Assembly: GCA_963674575.2 (NCBI GenBank) | Contig: CAXXQT010000001.1 | Span: 620,001-684,000 of the forward strand | Reading direction: 5' to 3' | DNA: 64,000 nucleotides | Source: JAAYAY01 sp963674575 | GTDB taxonomy: Bacteria > Planctomycetota > Planctomycetia > Pirellulales > Thermoguttaceae | Position numbers and translations under genes: made by a program | Notes under the pieces: model-generated | Told to the model about the DNA's origin: nothing | What the model saw: only the letters and a program-made list of their open reading frames with translations | The model's database searches: none | Shown: in pieces, positions 1-8,565 of the stretch | Position numbering within the stretch: position 1 is the first letter of the stretch | Layout: every line of letters starts with the position of its first letter

Positions 1-2419
1 GCTTTCCGCTTTCCGCTTTGCTCCCCTCCCCCGCTTTCCGCTTTCCGCTTTCCGCTTTTTCAAGAGTACAGTCCCACCCGCTGTGATTCACGTCCACCGC
101 CCGCACTTCCACCCCATGGTCGCGGGCATTGCGAATCAACTGGGCCGGCGCATAAAACCCCATGGGCTGGCTGTTGAGCAACGCGGCCGTGAAGGCGGCC
201 TGGTGATGGTACTTGAGCCAGCACGACACGTAGACCAGCAAGGCGAAACTGGCCGCGTGGGATTCGGGAAAACCGTAATCGCCGAACCCCCGGATCTGCG
301 TGAAGATCGCCTCGGCATACTCCTTGCTAAAACCGTTCGACTTCATGCCGTCGATCAGCTTGCGGCGGAATTCGTCGATCACCCCCGGCCGGCGCCACGC
401 CCCCATGGCTCGACGCAACTGGTCGGCCTCGCCGGGCGTGAACCCGGCTGCCACCACGGCCAGACGCATGGCCTGCTCCTGAAACAGCGGCACGCCGAGC
501 GTCTTTTCGAGCACCTCGCGCACGGCCTCGTTGGGAAACGTGACGGCCTCTTCCCCGTTTCTCCGACGCAGGTAGGGATGGACCATGTTGCCCTGAATCG
601 GCCCGGGGCGAACGATCGCCACCTCGATCACCAGGTCGTAAAAGCACCGAGGCTTGAGCCGCGGAAGCATGCTCATCTGGGCTCGGCTCTCAATCTGAAA
701 CACGCCCATCGTGTCGGCCTTGCGGATCATCCCGTAAACCTGCGGATCTTCCGGCGGCACGGTGGCCAGCGTGAGCCGCTCGCCCGTATGTTGCTCGATC
801 AGGGCAAAGCATTTCCGAATCGCTGTCAGCATCCCCAGGGCCAGGCAATCCACCTTGAGTATGCCCAATTCGTCCAGGTCGTCCTTGTTCCACTGGATCA
901 CCGTCCGGTCGGCCATCGACGCGTTTTCGATGGGCACCATCTCGCACAAGGGCCCCTGCGTCATCACCATCCCGCCCGTGTGCTGCGAGAGATGGCGAGG
1001 AAAACCGACCAGTTGATCGACCAGTTCGACAAGCTGCCGCCCCACGGTCGACTCCGGATCGATCCCCGCCTCGCGGCAGCGCTGGGCCAGTTCCGGCTCC
1101 GTGTGGAAATGTTCGATCCGCTTGGCGAGTCGGTCCACGCGATCGAGCGACAGCCCCAGGGCCTTGCCCACGTCGCGCACGGCGGACCGGGGCCGATAGG
1201 TGATCACCTCGGCCGTCATGCCGGCCCGATCGCGACCGTACTTCTCATACAGATACTGAAGCACCTCCTCCCGCCGCTCGTGTTCGAAATCCACGTCGAT
1301 GTCGGGCGCCTCGTTCCGCTCGCGGCTGACAAAACGTTCGAACAGCAAATCGACCCGATTGGGATCGACGGCCGTCACGCCCAGGCAGTAACAAACGGCC
1401 GAGTTGGCCGCCGACCCCCGACCCTGGCAGAGAATCTCCCGCTCCCGGGCGAATCGAACCAGGTCCCACACCGTCAGAAAGTAGGCCTCGTAATGCAGTT
1501 CCTCGATCAGGTCGAGTTCGTGGCGAAGCAGTCCGCGAATCTTGTCGGGAACGCCGCCGGGATACCGCTTCTTCGCCCCTGCCCAGGTCAAACGCCGCAG
1601 GTGCTCGTTCGGCGTCTGCCCCTTGGGGACCAGCTCCTCGGGATATTCGTAACGCAATTGATCGAGAGAGAAATCAATCCGATCGGCAATTTCCAGCGTC
1701 CGCCGCACCGCGTCCGGCGCATCGGCAAACAGGGCCCGCATCTCCTCGGGCGTCTTGAGATAACGCTCGGCATTGGCAAACAGATGCTCGGTCACCTCGG
1801 CCACCGTGCCGTGGTGGCGAACGGCCGTCAGAACGTCTTGCAATGCCTGCCGCTCGGCCACGTGGTAACGAACCGCCCCCGAAGCCACCAGCGGAACCCG
1901 TCCCTTTCGAGCCGTGTCGACTAATTCCGCAAGCCGCCGTCGATCGTCGGGCCCGTAGTGAAGCGAGCCGACCAGGTAACAACGGTCGCCGAACAGCTCG
2001 CGATACGCCTCCAAATCGCGGCGAAACCTCGCCGTGATCTTCACTTCCGGAACCACACAGGCAAGCACTCCGTCGGCATGACCGGCCAGATCCTCCATCC
2101 GCAGCAGGCATTGCCCCTTCTCTACCCGCCGCCGTCCCTCGGTGATCAACCGGCAAAGCCGCCCATAGGCCGCCCGATCCGTGGGCAGCAGCACGGCCGA
2201 CGCGGCATCCTCCAGAACAATCTCCGCCCCCACCAGCAGCTTGATCCCCGTATCCTTGGCCACCATGTGCGCCCGCACCACCCCGGCGAGCGAATTTCGA
2301 TCGGTCACCCCGATCGCCCCATACCCCAACTCCGCCGCCCGACAAACAAGCTCCTCCGGATGAGAAGCCCCTTCGAGAAAGGAGAAATTCGATTTGGCAT
2401 AGATTTCAGCGTAATACAT
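1..2419 (-). CDS. dnaE2: Error-prone DNA polymerase III alpha subunit DnaE2/ImuC (3' end outside window)
   Basis: DnaE2 is the C-family translesion polymerase that works with ImuA and ImuB in damage-induced mutagenesis in the cytoplasm. Reading leftward from the ATG at 2419, the frame is open to the window edge, giving 806 visible residues; full-length family members have about 1050, so roughly a quarter is missing. The N-terminus reads AEIYAKSNFSFLEGASHPEE, the PHP-domain start typical of DnaE2. The palm carries PDIDVDFEHERREE near residue 370, which holds the catalytic aspartates, and GRGSAANS and SQHTGGMVM are also family motifs. It starts 72 bp after imuB in the same direction. Oddity: after DCTLE the protein enters a low-complexity run of Lys, Ala, Glu, Ser and Gly encoded by GCTTTCC-type heptamers (1-60), still in frame. 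Confidence 0.95.
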   Translation of the reverse strand, partial: MYYAEIYAKSNFSFLEGASHPEELVCRAAELGYGAIGVTDRNSLAGVVRAHMVAKDTGIKLLVGAEIVLEDAASAVLLPTDRAAYGRLCRLITEGRRRVEKGQCLLRMEDLAGHADGVLACVVPEVKITARFRRDLEAYRELFGDRCYLVGSLHYGPDDRRRLAELVDTARKGRVPLVASGAVRYHVAERQALQDVLTAVRHHGTVAEVTEHLFANAERYLKTPEEMRALFADAPDAVRRTLEIADRIDFSLDQLRYEYPEELVPKGQTPNEHLRRLTWAGAKKRYPGGVPDKIRGLLRHELDLIEELHYEAYFLTVWDLVRFAREREILCQGRGSAANSAVCYCLGVTAVDPNRVDLLFERFVSRERNEAPDIDVDFEHERREEVLQYLYEKYGRDRAGMTAEVITYRPRSAVRDVGKALGLSLDRVDRLAKRIEHFHTEPELAQRCREAGIDPESTVGRQLVELVDQLVGFPRHLSQHTGGMVMTQGPLCEMVPIENASMADRTVIQWNKDDLDELGILKVDCLALGMLTAIRKCFALIEQHTGERLTLATVPPEDPQVYGMIRKADTMGVFQIESRAQMSMLPRLKPRCFYDLVIEVAIVRPGPIQGNMVHPYLRRRNGEEAVTFPNEAVREVLEKTLGVPLFQEQAMRLAVVAAGFTPGEADQLRRAMGAWRRPGVIDEFRRKLIDGMKSNGFSKEYAEAIFTQIRGFGDYGFPESHAASFALLVYVSCWLKYHHQAAFTAALLNSQPMGFYAPAQLIRNARDHGVEVRAVDVNHSGWDCTLEKAESGKRKAGEGSKAESGK

Positions 2420-2491
2420 CGAAACACCGCGAAACAAGAAACCGAATTCCTCCAACACCGCAACGCGGTGTCATGAATGTACGCCTTTCAT

Positions 2492-4123
2492 TTACCAAAA
2501 CACCCCATGCAAAAACCACCTCCCATCCCTCCGTCGACGAAAAACCCAATAACGCCCGCCCCCCGTCGTTTCCACGCGGTAATAATCGCGGCCGATCGCC
2601 TGCCCTCGCCACCAGCCGGTCTGGATCCGCTCGGGGCCCCACGCCTGGGCCACGCTTTGACGACCGCCCGACAACGTGAAATGCAAGGGCGGACCGTCAG
2701 GCACAATCGACACCGCCTCCAAACGCAACGGCCGACGCAAAAGCTGCAAGGGCCGCGGCGGCAGGTTTCGTGACGACGATCGGCCGGAACCGCCCCGCCG
2801 CCGGTCGACCAGCGACTCGTAACGCCAGGCCCGCTCCGGCTGGGCCTCGGCAAGAAGACGCACTCCGAGAATCCGCTCCCGTCCCAAACGACTGGCCAAC
2901 CGATCGATCAAGTTTGCCGTCTGCCTGTCTTGCCCGGAGGCGGTGCCCGACTCGAAAAGCTCGCCCTGCTGCTTTTCCAACGTCGCCGTTTCCGGAAGGC
3001 TCACGCAGAGCGTTTCAACGCGGCCGGGAAGCCGCAACCGCTCCAACCGCATCGCCACCAGGCCGCACAAATGCTCGGCCGAAGCCGAGGGGCGAAACAA
3101 GCCGACGTCGAAATCCAAGTTCCCGGACGTTCTGCAATCGAACCGGACCTCCACCCGCAAGGCCCCCCGGCCCGCCATGGCCGCCATTCGGGCAACCCGC
3201 TCGACAAGCTGCTTCAAGACAAACTCCAGCGTCGCCCGATCACCCACCGGGTGTTCGAAGAACTGCTCGGCCTCGAACGTCTCCGGCAGCGGCAAGGCCA
3301 CGATCGGCTCCTCGATCCGTCCTGCGGCCTGATCCCAACGGCGCAGCAACTCCGGCCCGAACCGGCTATTGAAATCCGCTCGCGGCAGCCGCTCCAACTC
3401 GCCCACCCAATGCAAACCAAGCTGCCCCAGCAGATCAAGCACATCCTCCGGCAAACGCAGCCCCGCCAACGGCAACGCCCGCCAAAACTCCCCCATTCCC
3501 CCCGCTGCAACAATGTACCACCCACACTCCGCTTTCCCCTTTCCGCTTTCCGCTTTCGCCCCGCTTTCCGCTTTCGCCCCGCTTTCCGCTTTTGCCCCCC
3601 TTGCGGCAGCCCAGGCCGCCCCAACCGTGCCCGCCGCTCCGATCCGCACGACAATGTCGCGCCGGGAAAACAGGGCAGCAATGCGCTGGACCAACGCCTC
3701 TTCGCCGCCGAAAAAACGGGCCACTCCCGTCACGTCGAGCAACAGGCTGTCGGGCTGCGGTGCGTCGTCCAGACCGACGAGGGGACTGTAGCGATGGCAC
3801 CAAACGCCCAACCGCTCGAGCGCTTCCCGATCGGCCCTAGGGTCGTGAGCCCACTCGTGGCGTCGCTTGCCGAGCAGGGCGGCCGCCTCGCTCAAGGTTA
3901 TACCGACGCTGACTCCCAACTCCCGGGCCCGGGCCGAACAGGCCGCCACCCGCTTGCTGCCCCGAACCCGCTCGTAGAGCACGATCGCCTGGCTGCGATA
4001 GGGCTGGGAGCCGCAACGATTAAATTGCGTCTCTCGATCGAGCACCTGGCGCAGGACGGGCCAGTCGGGCAACCAGACGCACAGGATGCGTTTCTTCGTG
4101 GAGTTCGACTTCGACCGTTCCAT
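2492..4123 (-). CDS. imuB: ImuB, catalytically divergent Y-family polymerase-like protein
   Basis: ImuB links ImuA, the beta clamp and DnaE2 in the mutasome. The 543-residue product has the family N-terminus KKRILCVWLPDWPVLRQVLD, followed by a Y-family palm/fingers-like region (LLLDVTGVARFFGGEE) and a little-finger-like C-terminal half. The conserved C-terminal Arg/Trp-rich section includes ERAWRYESLVDRR. The ATG at 4123 gives a 104-bp overlap with imuA; a shorter start is possible but none is better placed. Around residues 175-200 there is an insert of repeated AKAESG units encoded by GCTTTCCGC-like DNA at about 3528-3600, the same low-complexity sequence that enters dnaE2. The cassette order imuA-imuB-dnaE2 supports the call. 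Confidence 0.94.
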   Translation of the reverse strand: MERSKSNSTKKRILCVWLPDWPVLRQVLDRETQFNRCGSQPYRSQAIVLYERVRGSKRVAACSARARELGVSVGITLSEAAALLGKRRHEWAHDPRADREALERLGVWCHRYSPLVGLDDAPQPDSLLLDVTGVARFFGGEEALVQRIAALFSRRDIVVRIGAAGTVGAAWAAARGAKAESGAKAESGAKAESGKGKAECGWYIVAAGGMGEFWRALPLAGLRLPEDVLDLLGQLGLHWVGELERLPRADFNSRFGPELLRRWDQAAGRIEEPIVALPLPETFEAEQFFEHPVGDRATLEFVLKQLVERVARMAAMAGRGALRVEVRFDCRTSGNLDFDVGLFRPSASAEHLCGLVAMRLERLRLPGRVETLCVSLPETATLEKQQGELFESGTASGQDRQTANLIDRLASRLGRERILGVRLLAEAQPERAWRYESLVDRRRGGSGRSSSRNLPPRPLQLLRRPLRLEAVSIVPDGPPLHFTLSGGRQSVAQAWGPERIQTGWWRGQAIGRDYYRVETTGGGRYWVFRRRRDGRWFLHGVFW

Positions 4124-4745
4124 ATCCGGCGCCTCGACGACTGCGCAGCAAATGAATCTTCAACCGGCGAACCTCGGCCGATTCCGGCGAGCACACCGCT
4201 TCAACTCCCAACCGCACGTCCGCCCAGGAAGGCTCCTTCCTTGCAGCCCAGGGCCGCAACAACAACCCCAACGCTTCGCAGGTCTCGGCCGCAAGTTGCA
4301 AACGGCGAAAGTCCTGGCTCTCGACCCCGTCCAGCCACACCAGCCCCGCCGCCACGCCGGAACACCGCAGCACCTGCGTAAGTGCCCAAACCTCGTCGGC
4401 CTGATTTTCCGGACGCACCACGATCAACTGTTCCGGTTCGATTCCCATCCGCACGGCCGCCGGGGGATAAAACGTCTCCGCCCGATCGAACACCACAATC
4501 CTCCCGCCCTCGCGGCAAGCCTCACGAGCGACGAGCAACGCCAGGCTCCAGGCCCCGCAGCCTTCCCCGGCCGCCAGCCATTCGACCAGGCTCCCTCGGC
4601 GAAACCCGCCGTCCGGCAAGAGCCGGTCCAGTTCCCGGCACCCGCACGGCGCCACGACCGCCTCCGCTTTCCGCCGCCCGTTCTCCAATTGAGAAATCTG
4701 GCGGCGCAGATTCTCCACAAGTTTGGATGAAGGTCGATCGTTCAC
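4020..4745 (-). CDS. imuA: ImuA, RecA/SulA-like mutasome protein
   Basis: This 241-residue RecA-fold-like protein is the first gene of the leftward mutagenesis cassette and belongs with ImuB and DnaE2. Family features are CGCRELDRLLPDGGFRRGSL near residues 33-52, where RecA-like proteins recognise the LPGGG loop, and VEWLAAGEGCGAWSLAL in place of a canonical Walker A. It also has a beta-strand IVVFDRAETFYPPAA and the late segment PSWADVRLGVEAV. The classical P-loop Gly-Lys-Thr is absent, as is usual for ImuA. Upstream (4746-4805) I find no recognised LexA box, although this cassette is normally SOS controlled. Confidence 0.9.
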   Translation of the reverse strand: MNDRPSSKLVENLRRQISQLENGRRKAEAVVAPCGCRELDRLLPDGGFRRGSLVEWLAAGEGCGAWSLALLVAREACREGGRIVVFDRAETFYPPAAVRMGIEPEQLIVVRPENQADEVWALTQVLRCSGVAAGLVWLDGVESQDFRRLQLAAETCEALGLLLRPWAARKEPSWADVRLGVEAVCSPESAEVRRLKIHLLRSRRGAGYGTVEVELHEETHPVRLVARLARPAPGARSRDAI

Positions 4746-4805
4746 AGCAGACCTCTCACGTAACAGGGCTCCTTCCCACGAAGCATAGTCCGAGCGAAAA
4801 CCTTA

Positions 4806-5084
4806 TCCTTACCCGCAAATTGACGGCCATTTATGGTCGTTGCGCGCCGTAGGCGGTCCTAGGCCCGTCGTTTACGGCGGGTCGCCTAGCCTGCTTTCGG
4901 TCCCTCCCTCTCGTCCTTGCCGCCACCAGAGGCGGCGGCAAGGACGAGAGGGGGAAGGTGTCGTGCTTTACAAACCTTTACAAACCCGTGCTAAAGCAAG
5001 GGCCTAGGACCGCCTACGGCGGAAAAGGACCGTAAACGGCCCTGTTGTACCTGCGTTGATACCATTCGGATTTGCGGGTAAGGA
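4806..5084 (+). repeat. 279-bp palindromic intergenic element, copy 1
   Basis: The element is bounded by perfect 15-bp terminal inverted repeats (4806-4820 and 5070-5084). Inside are further matching arms, and the centre is a perfect 19-bp stem (4906-4924 with 4934-4952). A second copy lies in the opposite orientation at 35891-36160. The two central stems differ in sequence but both still pair, which suggests selection for structure. It encodes nothing obvious; a MITE-like element or a structured RNA are both possible. The rest of the imuA-argS gap (5085-5352) holds only the inverted repeat listed separately. Confidence 0.8.
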
Positions 5085-5248
5085 CAGGGTCCGAAGCATC
5101 ACTCGCCCCAAATTCCACTCGACACAAGAAGTGTACACCTGTACCGTACTCGCGTCAAACCCTTTTATCGGCCTGCTACGCGAAGATCTGCAGAGGAATC
5201 GGAAAAAAGAAGGCGGGCGCAGCAATAGAATAGCTCGCCAGGGCCAAG

Positions 5249-5319
5249 AGCCGGGCTTCTCGCATAAGCGCAAGCTGAAACACCACAGCATCTGAAATGG
5301 CACGTCCAGAAGCCCGGCT
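5249..5319 (-). terminator. Inverted repeat downstream of argS
   Basis: Perfect 12-bp arms (5249-5260 and 5308-5319, core AGCCGGGCTTCT) enclose a 47-nt loop just after the argS stop. There is no good T-run, so it may be a processing or factor-dependent end signal, or simply one of the AGCCGGGCT repeats common in this window. Confidence 0.4.
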
Positions 5320-5352
5320 AGGGCAAAGCCGAAATAGCGACGAAGCCAAGAG

Positions 5353-7320
5353 CTACATCTTCTCCACCACGTTGATGCCCAGCAGCTCCAATCCCTTCTG
5401 GATCGTTCGAGCCGTCAGGTCGCACAAGAGGAGCCGGCTGTCGCGCAGCTCCGGCGTTTCCGCCTTGAGCACGGGGCAGTTCTCGAAAAAGGCCGAGTAG
5501 CAGTTGGCCAGATCGAACAGGTAGCTCGTCAGTTGATTGGGACGATAATCCCTCAGGCAATGCTCGATCGCCTCGCCGAAGCGAAGCAGTTCGAGAGCCA
5601 GGGCCCGCTCGGCCGGCGTTTCCAGAACAATCCGCGGCCCGCTGGCTCGGAGGGCGTCGATATCCACGCCGCCCTTGGCGAAGATGCTCCGCACTCGGGC
5701 GTAGGCGTACTGCATGTAGGTGGCCGTGTTGCCGTTCATGGCCAGCATCTTGTCGTAGCTGAAGACGTAATCGCTCTCGCGATTCTGCGAAAGGTCGGCG
5801 TACTTGAGCGCCGCGATCCCGACCGTTTCCGCGATCTTTGCCCGCTCCTCGGATGACAGCTCGGGCCCCTTGGGCTTGGCCTCGTCGTTCGCCTCCACCA
5901 CCTTGGCCGCCCGGGCCACCGCCTCGTCGAGCAGGCTCTCCAGGCCCACGGCGTCGCCCGCTCGGGTCTTGAAAGGCTTGCCGTCCGTTCCCAGCACTGT
6001 ACCGAAGCTGACATGCTTCAGTTCCATCTCCTCGCAGCCCATCAGCCGGGCGGTAGCGAACAGGTGCTCGAAGTGCATGCTCTGCCGGAAGTCGACCACG
6101 TAGAGCACCGCGTCGGGATCCCACTCCTGCATGCGGTAGCGAAGCGTGGCCAGATCGGTCGTGGCATAGAGGAAGGCGCCGTCCTTCTTGCGGATCAGCA
6201 TGGGCACTTCCTGGCCTTCCAGGAACACGCAGATCGCCCCGTCGCTCTCCCGAGCCACACCCTGCTCGATCAGTTCGTCCACAATCGGGGCCAGCCGGTC
6301 GTGATAAAAGCTCTCGCCCAGCGTGTGGTCGAAGGTCACGTCCAGCCGCCGATACGTCTCTTCCAGCACCTCCAGGCAGGGCGGCAAGAACTCCTTCCAG
6401 AGCTTCAGGTTCTCCTCGTCGTCGGCGTGCAACTTGGCCGTTTCCTGCAAAACCGCCTGACTGATGCCCGGATGCTCGGCCGCCAGCTTGGAGAGGGTGG
6501 GACTGTCGTCAATCGCCGCGATCTTGCCGCGAAGCGACTCAAGGGCCTCCCGGCCTTCCTCCACATCCTTTCGCAGCTTGTTGAGGGCCTTTTTCGCCTT
6601 CTTGTCGAGCTTCTGGCCCTCCGTGCTTGCCACGGTCTCTTCCAGCCGTTCTTCCAGCTCGGTCAGTTTTCGGGCCGTCTCGTCCACCTTCGCCTTGCCG
6701 TCGTGGTAGTCCATCAACTGGCGGACGAGCCGATAGAGCCGGGCCAGTTCGTGAACGGGATCGTCCTGGTAGGCCTCGGCATCGCAGAAATTGCGGAAGC
6801 CGTAGATGATCATGCCGAACTGGGTGCCCCAGTCGCCAATGTGGTTGTCGGTGACCACCTTGTGGCCGGCAAAACGCAGTGTCCGAGAAATCGCGTCGCC
6901 GATCGATGTGGAACGGATGTGTCCCACGTGCATGGGCTTGGCCACATTTGGGGCGGAAAAGTCGACCACATAGGTCTTCGGCTCAGCCGCCGCCGGCACT
7001 CCCAGCCGCTCATCGCCCACGGCCGAGGTCAACTGTTCGACGATCCAATCGTCGCGGATCCGCAGGTTGATGAACCCGGGCCCCGCCACCTCGGGCCCCT
7101 CGCAGAAGCCTTCCACGTCGAGCCCGGCCACGATCTCCGCGGCCACGTCCCGGGTCGGCTTGCCGAGTTGCTTGCCCAGCGACATGGCGAAATTCGCCTG
7201 GTAGTCGCCAAATTTCGGATCCTGGCTGCGACGGATCATTCCCAGCAGGGGCTCGGGATCAACCTCCAGCGAGGTCAGGGCGGATCGGAAACGATTTTCG
7301 AGTTCGGGGAGAATGCTCAC
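5353..7320 (-). CDS. argS: Arginyl-tRNA synthetase
   Basis: This class I synthetase charges tRNA-Arg with arginine. The 655-residue product has the ArgS N-terminal additional domain (GDYQANFAMSLGKQLGK) and the HIGH motif as APNVAKPMHVGHIRST near residue 125. A degenerate KMSKS region GTDGKPFKTRAGD and a C-terminal anticodon-binding helical domain ending ELLGINVVEKM follow. A charged coiled-coil-like insert (about residues 215-290) separates parts of the catalytic domain. I chose the GTG at 7320 because the frame upstream only translates the TAGGGTGCG repeats and overlaps the next gene; the longer open frame to 7728 is not credible. Confidence 0.96.
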   Translation of the reverse strand: MSILPELENRFRSALTSLEVDPEPLLGMIRRSQDPKFGDYQANFAMSLGKQLGKPTRDVAAEIVAGLDVEGFCEGPEVAGPGFINLRIRDDWIVEQLTSAVGDERLGVPAAAEPKTYVVDFSAPNVAKPMHVGHIRSTSIGDAISRTLRFAGHKVVTDNHIGDWGTQFGMIIYGFRNFCDAEAYQDDPVHELARLYRLVRQLMDYHDGKAKVDETARKLTELEERLEETVASTEGQKLDKKAKKALNKLRKDVEEGREALESLRGKIAAIDDSPTLSKLAAEHPGISQAVLQETAKLHADDEENLKLWKEFLPPCLEVLEETYRRLDVTFDHTLGESFYHDRLAPIVDELIEQGVARESDGAICVFLEGQEVPMLIRKKDGAFLYATTDLATLRYRMQEWDPDAVLYVVDFRQSMHFEHLFATARLMGCEEMELKHVSFGTVLGTDGKPFKTRAGDAVGLESLLDEAVARAAKVVEANDEAKPKGPELSSEERAKIAETVGIAALKYADLSQNRESDYVFSYDKMLAMNGNTATYMQYAYARVRSIFAKGGVDIDALRASGPRIVLETPAERALALELLRFGEAIEHCLRDYRPNQLTSYLFDLANCYSAFFENCPVLKAETPELRDSRLLLCDLTARTIQKGLELLGINVVEKM

Positions 7321-7334
7321 GGCAGGTTGGGGGG

Positions 7335-7392
7335 GTAGGGTGCGTCTTGACGCACAAGTGGCTTGTTCTGGTAGGGTGCGCATCGACGCACC
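7335..7392. repeat. Two TAGGGTGCGTC-type palindromic repeats
   Basis: Two copies of a 21-23 bp unit built around the palindrome GTGCGTCTTGACGCAC (7335-7355 and 7370-7392) lie between argS and the upstream small gene. Further copies are at 7767-7790 and partly at 7812-7828. The second copy reads GTGCGCATCGACGCAC, so both halves of the stem stay paired. Confidence 0.7.
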
Positions 7393-7457
7393 AAGAAACT
7401 TGATGGTTCCCCCATTTTGACCGTTCGGAAGACATCGGCCAAGGGGCCTGCCCCAGA

Positions 7458-7760
7458 CTACCGGCGCCGCGATCTCCAGTATTCCAACTCGTCGCGAACC
7501 GCAACAACAATCGCCATCACGAAGCAGACAATGCCGACAAAGCCGAGGCCCAGCGAGATGACCAGCCCAAGCAGGCTCCATCCGTCCTGGTACATGAGCC
7601 AGAACCCCACCCCGGCCGGCGCAGTGGCCAATTCCCCAATGAGTAGAAGCCCCACCCACCGGAACACGAACAACCAGCGGCCTCCGCGATGAAGGACCGG
7701 GGCTTCCCGCCACTCCGCCGTTTCCCAACTCTCGGGCGACTTGTACGGGTTCTCACGCAT
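7458..7760 (-). CDS. Small two-helix membrane protein with NPYKSP N-terminus
   Basis: The 100-residue product begins MRENPYKSPESW, an N-terminal motif seen on many small planctomycete membrane proteins of unknown role. Two hydrophobic helices follow (about residues 30-55 and 64-88), and it ends in a basic tail RDELEYWRSRRR. It lies between rsfS and argS in the same direction but is separated from both by TAGGGTGCG repeats, so co-transcription is uncertain. No enzymatic motif is visible. The function is unknown. Confidence 0.7.
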   Translation of the reverse strand: MRENPYKSPESWETAEWREAPVLHRGGRWLFVFRWVGLLLIGELATAPAGVGFWLMYQDGWSLLGLVISLGLGFVGIVCFVMAIVVAVRDELEYWRSRRR

Positions 7761-7766
7761 CGCCTA

Positions 7767-7828
7767 GGTAGGGTGCGTCTTGACGCACCAAAGCAGAGTA
7801 CGAAGTTTGACCAATGCGTCAAGACGCC
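7767..7828. repeat. TAGGGTGCGTC-type repeats, further copies
   Basis: A full copy (7767-7790) and a partial inverted copy (7812-7828) of the same palindromic unit found at 7335-7392. They lie between the small membrane protein and rsfS. Confidence 0.65.
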
Positions 7829-7865
7829 CCCTGCGAATCTGAGGTCCGGCTCGGCGAGCCGTGAC

Positions 7866-8321
7866 CTACAACGCCTCCGGCTTCTTCTCGCTGGCCGGCT
7901 CGAAATCCACCTTCTTCGCCTTGCCCCAGAGGTTCTCCAGGTCGTAATACTCGCGAGTTTCCGGCTCGAAGATGTGGATGACGATATCGCCATAGTCCAG
8001 AAGGATCCAACGACTCTCGTTGTAGCCCTCGATCCCGAGACGACGATCACCAAGCCCCTCTTCAAGGGCATGGTCGATCTCCTCGCTGATGGCGTGCAGT
8101 TGCCGGCGGCTCGATCCCGAGCAAATGACGAAATAGTCGAAGAAGGTCGTCATGTCGCGCATGTCGAGAATGACAATATCGCGACCGCGATTGTCGTCGG
8201 CCGTCTGGGCGGCCACCAGGGCTCGCTTCAGCGCAGGATTGCTCTGGTCGTCCGTCACGGCCGCCGCACCGGCAGGGCTGTTAATCACGATGGTCCTCTG
8301 GTTGGGGGATGTGGTTAACAT
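7866..8321 (-). CDS. rsfS: Ribosomal silencing factor RsfS (Iojap family)
   Basis: RsfS binds ribosomal protein L14 and blocks subunit joining when nutrients are short. The product has the whole family domain: a helix ALKRALVAAQTADDNRGRDI, the strand VILDMRDMTTFFDYFVICSG, the RQLHAISEEIDHALEE helix and the signature NESRWILLDYGDIVIHIFEP. It ends in a short Lys/Glu-rich tail. A GTG two codons upstream (8327) is an alternative start. It is the first gene of a leftward run towards argS. Confidence 0.95.
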   Translation of the reverse strand: MLTTSPNQRTIVINSPAGAAAVTDDQSNPALKRALVAAQTADDNRGRDIVILDMRDMTTFFDYFVICSGSSRRQLHAISEEIDHALEEGLGDRRLGIEGYNESRWILLDYGDIVIHIFEPETREYYDLENLWGKAKKVDFEPASEKKPEAL

Positions 8322-8565
8322 TTCCACAGTAATTCCATTCTAAACGGAGCTTCTACGGACGCAAAGGAGTCAATTTCCCGGGTTTCCAATGCCCAACATC
8401 CGTCGAGCGGTAGATTGCCGGGCCCCACTGAGAGACACGCCCTTCCGCCCGGGGGTTCGGAGGCGGGGATTCTCGTCCCTTCCTTGGCCCGGTTCCTCCC
8501 CTCCCTACAATTCCTGGACAATGCTCGTTCGCTCACCTCCCGCCCGAACCAACCTGGAGCCCCCC

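Noticed and set aside
83..1924. Long + strand open frame of 613 codons opposite dnaE2
   Set aside because: The minus strand reads as a recognisable DnaE2 with family motifs; the + frame is an antisense shadow caused by high GC.
3528..3600. Repeated units in imuB resembling a CRISPR array
   Set aside because: The units are short tandem heptamers without spacers of constant length and lie within a coding frame.
2930..4381. Long + strand frame opposite imuA/imuB
   Set aside because: Rich in Arg and Pro with no motifs; the minus-strand proteins match ImuA and ImuB.
5134..5143. TACACCTGTA, a third TACA-N2-TGTA match
   Set aside because: One such match is expected by chance in 64 kb of uniform sequence, and it lies far from any start codon, unlike the pair before blaI.
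7321..7728. N-terminal extension of ArgS to 7728
   Set aside because: It only translates the TAGGGTGCG repeats and overlaps the small membrane gene; ArgS similarity begins at the GTG at 7320.
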